In this document: positions 47,937-58,596 of the stretch, piece by piece
Numbering within the stretch: the stretch's first letter is position 1
Layout of the letters: the number at the start of each line of letters is the position of its first letter
From: Engraulis encrasicolus
Lineage: Eukaryota > Chordata > Actinopteri > Clupeiformes > Engraulidae
Direction of reading: 5' to 3'
NCBI RefSeq assembly: GCF_034702125.1
Contig: NC_085880.1
Coordinates: 16,469,148 to 16,533,147 of the forward strand
DNA: 64,000 bases
The notes under the pieces: generated by a model
Databases searched by the model: none
What the model saw: only the letters and a program-made list of their open reading frames with translations
What the model was told of the DNA's origin: nothing
Position numbers and translations under genes: made by a program

Positions 47937-48578
47937 CAAGCACTGTCTGGCCATTTGTGTTGAACTGGATGTCCACTCCTGGACCCAGCATCGTTCTCAT
48001 CTTCTGGATGGTTGCCGAATTCTTGATGGTATTAAGGTGGTGCAATATATTTCTCATTAAGAAGATGTGTGAGGAAGGGGACATCATGTTTAAAAAATAG
48101 TTATTCTTCCTCATGTCAGAAAATAGTTGCTCAGCCGTCTGGCTATTCACCCAGCCACAAATCTCAGGCACGAGATCCACCCTCCGCAAGACATCCCTGG
48201 CATCCTTGGTGTTGCCCTCATGGAAGCGATCATACAATGCGTAATGGTCTGCCGATCCAGAAATGGGGTGGCCATCAACATCAGGGACCTCCTTCCTAAG
48301 CGCTAGCCATGGTAGACTCACTTTTGCCTGGCCTGAGCTGGCAAGGGCAATGTTTGATGCCATAGGCTCCAGCAGCCTTCCCTGATGTGGTCTAAAAATT
48401 CCCGGCTCTCTGACATTGACATGAGTTGCCAGTCCTCGTGCAAAGTCATACAGGGTCACATTTGGGAAATGCTTCATAGAAAGCAACATGTCTGTAAAAT
48501 CCCTAGGGCTCTCAGCCCTGAGATTGAACTTTACTCCATATACTACCGAACATGGGCACGTCACTACTGCCCAGCCAC
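47937..48578 (-). CDS. Transposase exon: RNase-H-like core
   Basis: A 642-bp open exon. Blocks seen are VVTCPCSVVYGVKFNLR, SPRDFTDMLLSMKHFPNVTL followed by YDFARGLATHVN, HPISGSADHYALYDRF, and ICGWVNSQTAEQLFSDMRK. Asp in YDFA and Glu in TAEQ are candidates for the metal-binding residues of the KDZ transposase family (inference). The exon is uninterrupted and looks conserved. Confidence 0.72.
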
Positions 48579-48955
48579 CTGACAGAGGAAACAGGGCATA
48601 CAACAACTTAGAAGAGGCATTATGCAGGGACCAAGCTGGTCCAAATCAAATCATTGCAGTTCAATCAAATCATTTCAGTTATTTCCCGCAGAGTATAGTT
48701 GATAAACCCAAGTAAAGGGTAGCATATCAGGCAACACAAAACATCAGTACAAAGCTGCAATTTAGCTTTTGAAATGGAAAAAAAAAAAAAAAAAAAAACT
48801 ATCTGGGCCATTGTCAAGGACTTAAGTATTTCAACATGAACATGGTGACATCATGTACATTTTCTGAATTAACACTTTTCTTACATTCGGGTCAATCAGG
48901 TCCTCCACCTCATCAACAAAACAAATTTCAAAACACTTAACGCAAGTGACCTTAC

Positions 48956-49097
48956 CAGAAGCCCCCCAGATTTGCTGGAACATTTTGTCATAAGATGCTC
49001 GGTTCTTCATTTGTCCCTGCAGTCTCAAAATCAGGTCCATGCGAGACCCTTTGCTATCCACGCCACACTGCCTACACAAGGAACGCACATCCTCCAT
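48956..49097 (-). CDS. Transposase exon: SAP domain
   Basis: After acceptor cattttag the frame gives MEDVRSLCRQCGVDSKGSRM and DLILRLQGQMKNR. The spacing of Leu-Cys, Gly, Lys-Gly and Leu-Ile-Arg-Leu matches a SAP helix-turn-helix DNA-binding motif. The exon ends in phase 1 at GTAAGG and joins the core exon. Confidence 0.78.
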
Positions 49098-49300
49098 CTA
49101 AAATGAACATACGTGATTTGTTGAATATAGCATTATACCAATAGTATCAAAACAGGATAATTGAATCATCCCTGTCATCAGATCCGGGTACCACCTTCAT
49201 ATGAATTTGCAAGCAAAACTCATGGCTTCTAGATACATTTTTTTTTCCAATTTTAACTAAAATGGACACACATAATAACAAAAGAATTTGGTATCAAGAC

Positions 49301-52135
49301 CTTAAGCTTCAGGAGCTCGTCTGTAAGGCGGTCTTCAGTCACAGTCAATTCCACCTCCTCCTGTGCACTGTGCGGTGTATGCCGCTTTTGAAACTCTGTA
49401 TTGAGCACCTTGTCACCCCTCCTGGTAAAAGGCCCAATCCACGGAGCCCAGAAATGATAACTGGGCTTGACAACAAATGGATTTGCCTTGTTGTCTTCCA
49501 GTAAGAAAAAATAAAGGGTCAAGTTTTTGCATTAATGATGTTGATATACCACGGTGCATAATTCCATACCAAACAGTACACCTCAACTTCTCACGAATAA
49601 AATAGAATTGGGCGAATTGCCCTCATACTCACTAGTCATCAGCCCCCAAGAAATCATTTCCAAGCACACCATGTCCCAAAACTGTTGAATGTCTACGTCG
49701 CCATCAAAATCTTCAGGTGGCTCCTCAATGTTGCCCACTTAGAGAAATAAAAGGTGGTGGTTCAAACAAGGGTAGGAAATTACAAACGTGACAATTATGG
49801 ATAGGAAGGAAGACTTAAGTCAGAAAGACTTAGGCTTACGAGGCATACTGAAGACACCCTTCTTGTGAAGATCCATCACAACACTGGTGGGGTTATGGCC
49901 ACATGACACACAGGCATATGTGTATTCATGACCCGTGAGAGCTTCAAATGCAAGGTAGGCTTGCAGGATCTTATTTTTGGATGGGTAAGTCTTTCCAGAG
50001 GTTCTCTCTAGAACCTCAATGGCCCTACTAACTGCCTGATGGGTCTGAAAATCAGCATAAGCACATTTAAACCATTGATTCATATAAAAAAAAAAAACCA
50101 GTCATTCTGGTTTCAGTGCAAATACATAGACAGGGTTCCCACTCCAAGTCTGATTTAAAATTCCATGACTTTTCAATGACCACAGAATTTCCATGAACAC
50201 TTCCGTAAAAGGAAATGACAAAGTTAAAAAAGGATGAAAACTAAACATAAATGTTTACCCGCAGAGGTAGTCTGAACTTACACTCAAGTAGGCTTAAATG
50301 TCAGAAATGTGCAATGGTGCAACATGTTTTTCCCAGTCACATGGCTTCATAATATACAGTATATCACGAAAGTGAATACACCCCTCACAGTTTTGCAGAT
50401 TTTTGAGTATATCTTTTCATAGGAAAGCATTACAGAATTGTAACTTTGACACAATGATTAGTGCGTTTTAACAACATATTTAACCCCTTAAATTTCTTGT
50501 TCACTCAGAAAAAAACAAAATACAGCCATTAATGTTTGAACATGTACTCACAAAAGTGAGTACACCCCAGATTAAAATCCGGTAGAGAAGGGGCTATGTT
50601 GGCTCGAATCGTCTCAAAATGAAACGAAATGAAAAGGGATGACAAGGGAGGTCATCAGTGTGCGTTTCAACCTTTCTTTGCATTGAACTTTTACATTTTG
50701 AGTCTGCATCTGGCTTAAATAGATTGGTGTGAGATTTGAATGCAATCCTATGGAGAATATCATGATCTGCTTCAGTAGTCACAGTGCATGTTGACATGCA
50801 TGTTTCTTTTAGGTGTATTTCAGATTGCCAATGTTGACAGCATTCATGCATCCCCAAACCATGTCAGTCCCACTACCATGCTTGGCTTATGAGAGGATAC
50901 ACCTTTTGTGTAAAACTCACTTGTTTACCACCACACATGCTTGACACCATCTAAAGCAAATTTGTTTATCTTGGTCTCTTCAGATCACACGACATGGTTC
51001 CAGTGATCCATATCCTTGGTCTGTTCATCTATCCTGAGACCAAGATAAACAAATTTGCTTTAGATGGTGTCAAGCATGTGTGGTGGTAAACAAGTGAGTT
51101 TTACAAAAAAGGTGTATCCTCTCATAAGCCAAGCATGGTAGTGGGACTGACATGGTTTGGGGATGCATGAATGCTGTCAACATTGGCAATCTGAAATACA
51201 CCTAAAAGAAACATACATGTCAACATGCACTGTGACTACTGAAGCAGATCGTGACATTCTCCATAGGATTGCATTCAAATCTCACACCAATCTATTTAAG
51301 CCAGATGCAGACTCAAAATGTAAAAGTTCAATGCAAAGAAAGGTTGAAACGCACACTGATGACCTCCCTTGTCATCCCTTTTCATTTCGTTTCATTTCGA
51401 GACGATTCGAGCCAACATAGCCCCTTCTCTACCGGATTTTAATCTGGGGTGTACTCACTTTTGTGAGTACATGTTCAAACATTAATGGCTGTATTTTGTT
51501 TTTTTCTGAGTGAACAAGAAATTTAAGCGGTTAAATATGTTGTTAAAAGGTCACTAATCATTGTGTCAAAGTTACAATTCTGTAATGCTTTCCTATGAAA
51601 AAATATACTCAAAAATTAGCAAAACTGTGAGGGGTGTATTCACTTTCGTGATATACTGTATTTGAGAAAAATATTTCATTTCACAACTGGTACATTTAGG
51701 TCTGTGGTTAATGCATGATGGCTAGCCTTCTAGAATCATTTTAGAACTCAAAAACATTGTAGACTAAACAAAAATATTAAACATAATATACTGTATACAT
51801 TTTGCTGCAGCACTGTTAGGAAAATTCCATGGTACTCCATGACTGTATGCAAAACGGTGAAATTCCATGACTTTCCATGACTGGAAAAAGCTTTACTGAA
51901 ATTTCATGACATTCCAGAAATTCCATGGCCCGTGGGAATACCGCTCATCCTACACTCAAGTTAATTGGAAGATAAAAAGAAACTTCACAGCTTACCTGAA
52001 GATTATTGCGCAGAAACAGACATAGGTGCAAAGACAGCAGGGTGTGGTCATCAAAATTGAATATGCCTTCTGACCATTCCTGGTACCGGTATACCATTCC
52101 ACACGTATGGCACCGTTTCCGGTACAGTGAAATGC
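49301..52135 (-). CDS. Transposase exons between SWIM and SAP (four exons)
   Basis: Exons 51996-52135 (SLYRKRCHTCGMVYRYQEWS), 49840-50044 (AIEVLERTSGKTYPSKNKIL and TYACVSCGHNPTSVVMDLHK), 49633-49737 (EPPEDFDGDVD, QFWDMVCLEMISWG) and 49301-49494 (PSYHFWAPWIGPFTRRGDKV). Phases 1-0-1-1-0 fit. CxxC pairs suggest further zinc binding. A 1.3-kb foldback Tc1 occupies the intron 50045-51995. Confidence 0.78.
50357..51658. mobile_element. 1,302-bp foldback Tc1-type element in a transposase intron
   Basis: It begins cagtatatcacgaaagtgaa and ends with the inverse, flanked by TA. The arms 50357-50978 and 51036-51658 are near-identical inverted copies around a ~57-bp centre. Each arm carries a decayed Tc1 transposase piece (tggtttggggatgcatgaat region). 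The ends match a widespread fish Tc1 family. Confidence 0.92.
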
Positions 52136-52285
52136 CTGATGAAGACAAATGAAGGATAATTGGCATTTTAGTCAGTAGATAGATAAAACCAGAAGAAAGA
52201 AAATGAATGAAAATAGGACAGGAACAAAAACAGTCCTTGCAGAAGACAGTGTGAAATAAGACGCTTAGATTCAAATTTTACAAAC

Positions 52286-54574
52286 CTTCAATTACATCCG
52301 TCACAGTAACAATTTTCCCCTTTATTGTTATTAGTTCCGGTTCTCCAAGAAGAGTTGGTGTCATACATTCCGTACAGTATATTTTTGCTGGTGTAAAGGT
52401 TTTTGGAAAATTATCGGTGATGATCACGTCATTGGTGAGAACAGGAGGCATTTTTTTGGAGTGGTAAATGTAGCGCACCATTCTCTCCACAGCCCTTCCC
52501 TCTGGTGGATTAACTTCTTCGTCCATTCCTTCCACCTCACAAGGGAACTGGCTTCCTTCCTCTTCCATACTCCGTGTTTTGCGAAAACTGTTCGGTTCGA
52601 CCTGGAACAGGTGCCACTTGGCGATGTTTTTGTGCAGGCAAGACTGCCTGGGCTTAGCACAGCGACAGTGCCAGGACAGCTGTTTTGAATCATAAGTCAC
52701 AATGACTCGACCAAGCCGACTGTAATAAGACACAGTAGGCTCAAAGACTGAGATGTACTTTTTGGTTGGAGGAGTACATATAGTTAATTGGCAGGACAGG
52801 GGTGTCCCTGCAACTATGGCCTCTCTCTGCCGCTTCAAGCACTGGTCCTGCTTCTCCTTGCCAAACCACTTCTGCCTTACCATCTCCTGCAGCACATTCC
52901 CTTCAAGGGATGGGTCATCATCCCTGGCTGGTGGGCAGTACTGCAGGGATTGAATATGGGGACATTCAAAATGCTTGCAATTTGATCTCGCAGCAAATTC
53001 AGCATTAACCTTGCATACATCCAGCTCACACCTGGTGCTCCTATTCGTCCCCCATGTCTTTTTTTGAACATGGAGTGCAGTGTTGGGGCCAGAAAAGGAT
53101 TTGATGACGGCAAATATGCCGTTATTGTGGTCAAGGCACTGTGCCTTTAAGTGCTTAGTAGATGTTATGTCCATTGCTGTTGGTGCATGCTTTCTTTGGA
53201 TATGCAACTTCACGTTCCTCCGATTTATAACAACACCACAATGTGGACACATAACTTTTTCTTTTCTTTTAAGTGGTACATTGGAGGTCGGCCGATGAAG
53301 GGTGGAGGAGGCTGGAGGTGGTGTTGGAGCAGTGGAGGCCAGGTGATGAAGGGTGGAGGAGGCTGGAGGAGGTCTTGGAGCAGTGGAGGCCAGGTGATGG
53401 AGGCTGGAGGTGGTGTTGGAGCAGTGGAGGCCAGGTGATGGAGGCTGGAGGTGGTGTTGGAGCAGTGGAGGCCAGGTGATGAAGGGTGGAGGAGGCTGGA
53501 GGTGGTGTTGGAGCAGTGGAGGCCAGGTTATGGAGGGTGGAGGAGGCTGGAGGTGGTGTTGGAGCAGTGGAGGCCAGGTGATGGAGGGTGGAGGAGGCTG
53601 GAGGTGGTGTTGGAGCAGTGGAGGCCAGGTGATGGAGGGTGGAGGAGGCTGGAGGTGGTGTTGGAGCAGTGGAGGCCAGGTGATGAAGGGTGGAGGAGGC
53701 TGGAGGAGCAGTGGAAGCCAGGTGATGGAGGGTGGAGGAGGCTGGAGGTGGTGGAGCAGTGGAGGCCAGGTGATGAAGGGTGGAGGAGGTGTTGGAGTGG
53801 TGGAAGCCAGGTGATGGAGGGTGGAGGAGGCTGGAGGAGCAGTGGAGGCCAGTTGATGGAGGGTGGAGGAGGCTGGAGGTGGTGTTGGAGCAGTGGAGGC
53901 CAGGTGATGAAGGGTGGAGGAGGCTGGAGGAGGTCTTGGAGCAGTGGAGGCCAGGTGATGGAGGGTGGAGGAGGCTGGAGGTGGTGGAGCAGTGGAGGCC
54001 AGGTGATGAAGGGTGGAGGAGGCTGGAGGAGGTGTTGGAGTGGTGGAAGCCAGGTGATGGAGGGTGGAGGAGGCTGGAGGTGGTGTTGGAGCAGTGGAGG
54101 CCAGGTGATGGAGGGTGGATGAGGCTGGAGGTGGTGTTGGAGCAGTGGAGGCCAGGTGATGGAGGGTGGAGGAGGCTGGAGGTGGTGTTGGAGTGGTGGA
54201 AGCCAGGTGATGGAGGGTGGAGGAGGCTGGAGGAGCAGTGGAGGCTAGTTGAGGGAGGGTGGAGGAGGCTGGAGGTGGTGTTGGAGCAGTGGAGGCTAGT
54301 TGATGAAGGGTGGAGGAGGCTGGAGGTGGTGTTGGAGCAGTGGAGGCCAGGTGATGGAGGGTGGAGGAGGCTGGAGGAGCAGTTGAGGCCAGTTGATGGA
54401 GGGTGGAGGCAGGAAGTGGCGTTTGGGAGGTGGAGGTCAGGTGCTGTGGCTGGCTGACACATTTATTTAAATGCGTCAAAGCCTGCCCCTTCCTGATAAC
54501 AGTTTGGCTGCAGTACAGGCAGTGAAAATGTGCTGCTGACCTGCATGGCCTATTACATTTACAGATATAGTATC
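52286..54574 (-). CDS. Transposase exon: zinc fingers, Pro-rich repeats, SWIM finger
   Basis: The 2,289-bp exon is open throughout. It begins with YYICKCNRPCRS and HFHCLYCSQTVI (zinc ribbon-like). A minisatellite rich in Pro, Ser, Thr and His follows (~53290-54420), then a C2H2 finger (MCPHCGVVINRRNVKLHIQR, ~53190-53255) and the family block around VQKKTWGTNRSTRCELDVC. The SWIM motif CRCAKPRQSCLHKN (CxCx6CxH) is near 52635-52685. Zinc fingers here would give DNA or protein binding. The GT donor is at 52285-52284. Confidence 0.85.
53290..54420 (-). repeat. Coding minisatellite, ~48-bp units, open in several frames
   Basis: About 24 units of ctggaggtggtgttggagca / gtggaggccaggtgatgga type, with indels that are not always multiples of three. 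The main frame passes from HHLASTAPTPPPASSTL to ITWPPLLQHHLQPPPP to SPGLHCSNTTSS and back without a stop. A second minus frame is open for 397 codons (53269-54462), and plus-strand frames are also long. Confidence 0.9.
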
Positions 54575-54654
54575 CTGTGACACAGAAAAAGAACACATCA
54601 ACAACTCCATTCCAACAATATTCTGATGTAAAAACACCAAAAGCAATGTCCTAC

Positions 54655-54805
54655 CTCCATGATGCACAGCATGTGTGAGGTGGTTGCCCATATGCACCTT
54701 GAAACTGTATTCGACCTTTGCTGTATAAGTACAGCACGGGCATTTGAATGTCCCATCTTCAAAATATTCCTGGGCGTCCGGACACCCTTTGAAATGGGTG
54801 GGATG
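54655..54805 (-). CDS. Transposase exon: Cys-rich C2H2-like finger
   Basis: After acceptor gctttcag the frame gives HPTHFKGCPDAQEYF and KCPCCTYTAKVEYSFKVHMG with paired Cys and His, ending in phase 1 at GTAGG. It joins the next exon in frame. It is the most upstream exon I can support; the start codon must lie further right or has been lost. Confidence 0.75.
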
Positions 54806-54934
54806 CTGAAAGCATACAGCATGTTATGCATTATAGTAGTATGTAGGCGTTATTACACCAAAGTTTAATTCATTTCCCCTCATTTTACGAATGCCTGCCA
54901 TTTTGTAAAATACAGACACCATTTTGTTTCCTAC

Positions 54935-56358
54935 TGTACCTGATCAGATACATACGTGGCGAAGCCCCGCCCCGTATGTATAAAACCCCTGGTCAAGGTA
55001 TGCTATACCTCTATGCCCCTCTCTATTCCCCTAGGCCCGACGCCCTAGGAGAGACCGCCCGACTTCCTCCATCAAGATGTGAGACGTGTCGAGACACGTC
55101 CCCTTAGAGGGACGGCTATTTTAGAAATTATTGAAACTGTAAATTATCTTGTCCGGTTAACACTACAGTCGATATATTTTTCTTCCTTCAACCGGTTTTC
55201 GTTTGTATTGCATTTGACTTTTGCGGACACTGCTAGGAGAGCAGTGAGTCAGGACCCACGAGGAACTCACGCGCTATAGGATAACTTTTGTACGGACAAT
55301 TGTTAATCTTTTACTAGTACTGAAATCAAAGGAACCTCCCTGGAGTCGAAAAAGATTCGGTTGAGGCTTGATTGTCTGTTCCCCAAGAGAGTGGACAGCC
55401 GGTATAGTTATTACGCGTGGAACGGACCTACGTGCACCCGCCCTTCTCACTGGACCTTCGCAGGACGGCACCGCAAAGACAATCGGACTACACAACGAAA
55501 TACCACTTTCCTTTTCCCCGTTCAACGAAGCAAGACTTTTTTGGACATATCACAGCCTCGCGCCGGAACCGCGTGGTATCGCTCGGACCCCAGACAGTAG
55601 CCTACCCGAGCAGCTTGGAGAACAAAGGAACCTCGTGCGCACGAAGACGCACACACCCACCTCGCCGAGAGATCAAAGGATTTCTCTCTCCCTACCAAGG
55701 ATAACGAGTAAGCACTGAGTTTGGGCAAAGATACGCAGTTAGAACTGTTACATAGCTTTGAGGAGTTGTGTTTAAATATCCACACTTGTAGAGTGTGATA
55801 TATTTTATTTTGGGTTATTTTGTTCTATCTGTTCTTTCTTTTCTTTCTCTCTTTCTCCCCTCTCATCACCACAGATAGCCACACGCTATTCTTAGTTTAC
55901 ATTAGTTGCAATATTGCCATAGGCCATACTTGCACCCACATGTAAATTACCCACTCACAGAGATACACGTACCAGTGTTTTAAACCATTGAGTCACTGAG
56001 TCGAGGACGTAAGCTATTGTCGGAAAAGAGCGCCAAACGCTCCCTTTTCCCTCCCCCCACACATACTGTAAAGCCTTAAGACAAAGGACAGTATTCTCTG
56101 ACTAGCTTGAATTCTATCTTGAAGATAAGTTCCCGCTTCATCAGCCGAAAGCTTAACGCCCCTCCTCGTATCTCATATTTCGGTCCTGCGCGCAGCGCTG
56201 CGCAGAATCATTTGAGCCATAGTTCATAGAACATACATCTCTCTCTCTCTCTCCTCCCACCGCTCCGCACACGCGGTAATAGAGGTGCGCGGCGCTCACA
56301 GAAAGCGCTCGCCACGCGCCCCTCCTCTCTCTCTCTCTTTCTCTCTCTCGCATAGCGT

Positions 56359-56394
<36 letters not shown>

Positions 56395-56895
56395 CGCATC
56401 CTCTCATACCCCGTGTATATATTGTATATTTTACCTAAGTTCTTATGCCCTGCAAGTCACATTGGCTGTATCAGTGTTATGACCAGATGATGCTTTTACA
56501 ATAAATGTACATTGTGGTGAACTGTGTTTGTCTTATTTGAACAATTTCTACGAAGTCAACCAGAAAAGAATTCACACAAAACCTTCAGATTATTTGTCAA
56601 TAATGGTCATGATTTTATGAGACGGTCATGAACCGTGTTTTATGCAATCATTAATTAGACAATTGACGATTCCATAAGTACACACCTACACATTATTGAT
56701 ACCCAACGTGAAGAGTTTAACACACTCTTCATGCATCATTTCTTATACTCTTATTCCTCACATATAGTAATAACACATTACATAGGCCTATTTGGAACTG
56801 TATAAGAATTGTATACTTATTAATGTAATTATAATTACATTACTGTACTTCCCTTACATTTAACGTCGTACCCATTAATTGTAGTTGACCCTACA
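54935..56895 (+). mobile_element. Putative long LTR of a retrovirus-like element (~1.96 kb)
   Basis: It starts tgtacctgatcag and ends gaccctaca (TGTA...TACA ends). A TATA-like gtataaaacccc is near 54979 and an AATAAA near 56499. The next bases, tattttggtgcccgtgag, look like a primer-binding site. No second LTR is in the window, and the interior is lost after ~57110. It lies just upstream of the first supported transposase exon and may have displaced that gene's 5' end. The boundaries rest on weak signals. Confidence 0.4.
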
Positions 56896-57110
56896 TATTT
56901 TGGTGCCCGTGAGTGAGGAAGAATAGTCCCCGTAGCCATAAATGTTAGTTTACCTACATATTTTGGTGCCCTTGCGTGAGGAAGAATATTCCTCACGTCC
57001 AATAAATGTGGGATTACCCCTACAAGTATGTGCACAACAGTTAATTTCGGCATGTTATAGACATAAAATATTGCTACGATGCCATTTCTATTTTATAGAA
57101 ATCCATTTCC
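56896..57110 (+). mobile_element. Primer-binding-like region with a tandem duplication
   Basis: tacatattttggtgcccgtg...gaggaagaat occurs twice, ~60 bp apart (56893 and 56955). There is no gag frame downstream. Confidence 0.4.
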
Positions 57111-57123
57111 CTGGTGGCCAACA

Positions 57124-57310
57124 GACAGTGTTGGGCAAGTTGGGTAGTTAAAATGTAATAGGTTACATTACTTAAATTTTGCACATTATTGTAGTCTAAT
57201 AATATATTGTAGTCTAATTAAGTTACCCAATTTAGCACTGTAATTAGTTACTTTACTAATTACAGGGAAAAGTAATAATATCACAGTGCCAACAGATAGC
57301 AGTGTTGAGC
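57124..57310. mobile_element. hAT-like MITE remnant
   Basis: Begins cagtgttgggcaagttgggtag and has the tgtaat..gttac-rich interior typical of a common fish MITE. The right end is not clear. Confidence 0.45.
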
Positions 57311-57789
57311 CCAGAGGCTGAACCCCATTGAAATCAAATTGAAAATTAACAGTTACATAACATAAAAACGCTTTATGCACGAACGTTCATTTTACCGGCA
57401 CAATCATGTACAAACGATGTTCAAACGAAGGAAAATTGTTGATTCAAATTTTCAACATATGGGGTGCATCAAACACAGGTTCTTCAGAAGACCACATGGG
57501 TGCTAGCCTACCACCTGTTAGTTTAGTGTAACTGAGCAGTTCGCCCTACAGATACTACTGTATGAAGCTTCCCGCCAACTCGGCTAGTTGATATCCCTTA
57601 CACTAACATATCTGCACCACAAACGATCAACACCTGAGAGTTACTCAATCTCTGCGAACAAACAACATAATGTCTCCTTCCGTTCACCATCGGAATTGGT
57701 TTAATATTTCTGTTTACTTGCATTCGGCCAAATACTAACTGCGGTCAATGGTTTGTCAATGCTAGCTAGCAAACGACCGCATGCAAGTG
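57311..57789. other. Unannotated spacer
   Basis: No supported gene or repeat boundary. Confidence 0.4.
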
Positions 57790-58561
57790 TAGGGATGGCG
57801 AAATTTAAAAAAAATCTTTACCGGTTACCGAGCCTCCTTAACCGGTGGTTAACCGGTGATCGAAAATTCTATAACGGCAGTTATGGACCCCCTGTCCTGT
57901 CGCGCGTCGTTTTCTACCCGTGAAACAAAGTTATGCCCCCAAATTAGAATGGTTAGGCGCATTACAACGTCGCTTTACAACGTCGACCTTCTATGCAATG
58001 CGACACAGAGCTCGGGCTATAGCTCACGTAGCCTACAAAGTCACAAAGAAAAAGCTGCTAGGCATATTAACCAACGTCTTCTTTAAAAGAAAAAAGTAGC
58101 CTACCGATTATTAACAGTAACGTGCTGCTCAAATTAGCTATTAAATTGTTACAACTAACATCATGTCATAGTCAACAGGCAGCCACTAAGCAGTGAAGTT
58201 TATCACAATATTACCGTCAGGATTTCAATAGGCTATAAGCACTTAACATAGGCCTACCACGTAAAAATGATTGTGAGAATGGGTGAAAATTATATAATGA
58301 CGATAAGAACCATTTCTTTATATTTTATGTATTTATTTTATTTGCAAGATCTCGGTGAACTTGAACAAATAGCAAACATGAACACAAACACATCGTGTGA
58401 AATACTAAGATCTACATTAAGAGCATTGTTTTATTTTCAATAGACTTCGGTGAACTTCAATTTCAAACTGTTTAAACGGTGAACGGGGGGAACACATAAC
58501 ACCGCGTGTGAAGGCCAAGGGCCTTGATTAAGAAAAACAGCGGACGCACACCCAACGCGTG

Positions 58562-58596
<35 letters not shown>

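Larger units (their letters stand above)
44163..54805 (-). pseudogene. Zisupton/KDZ-type (HMGXB3-related) transposase gene, many exons, frame broken
   Basis: Exons by splice site and phase: 54655-54805, 52286-54574, 51996-52135, 49840-50044, 49633-49737, 49301-49494, 48956-49097, 47937-48578, 47679-47798, 47457-47497, 47189-47308, 46908-46955, 46726-46809, 46584-46649, 46386-46483, 46053-46116, 45919-45969, 45725-45769, 45566-45643, 45289-45385, 44727-44880, 44163-44390. Domain order: zinc fingers, Pro-rich repeats, C2H2, SWIM, SAP, transposase-like core, Ulp1 peptidase, F-box-like. As I recall, Zisupton is an ~11-kb fish element with one gene of about 24 exons, and HMGXB3 derives from its relatives; size, exon count and domains fit. 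Exon 45566-45643 carries a 10-bp duplication that shifts frame, and the last exon has a frame problem at a T7 run. No start exon or terminal repeats were found. A host-domesticated paralogue is the alternative. Confidence 0.8.

Noticed and set aside
53410..54457. Long Trp/Gly/Glu-rich plus-strand frames
   Set aside because: They are shadows of the minisatellite in the minus-strand exon.
43600..57789. Terminal inverted repeats for the Zisupton-like element
   Set aside because: I compared the sequence on both sides of the gene and found no convincing inverted pair; one end may be lost under the LTR-like segment.
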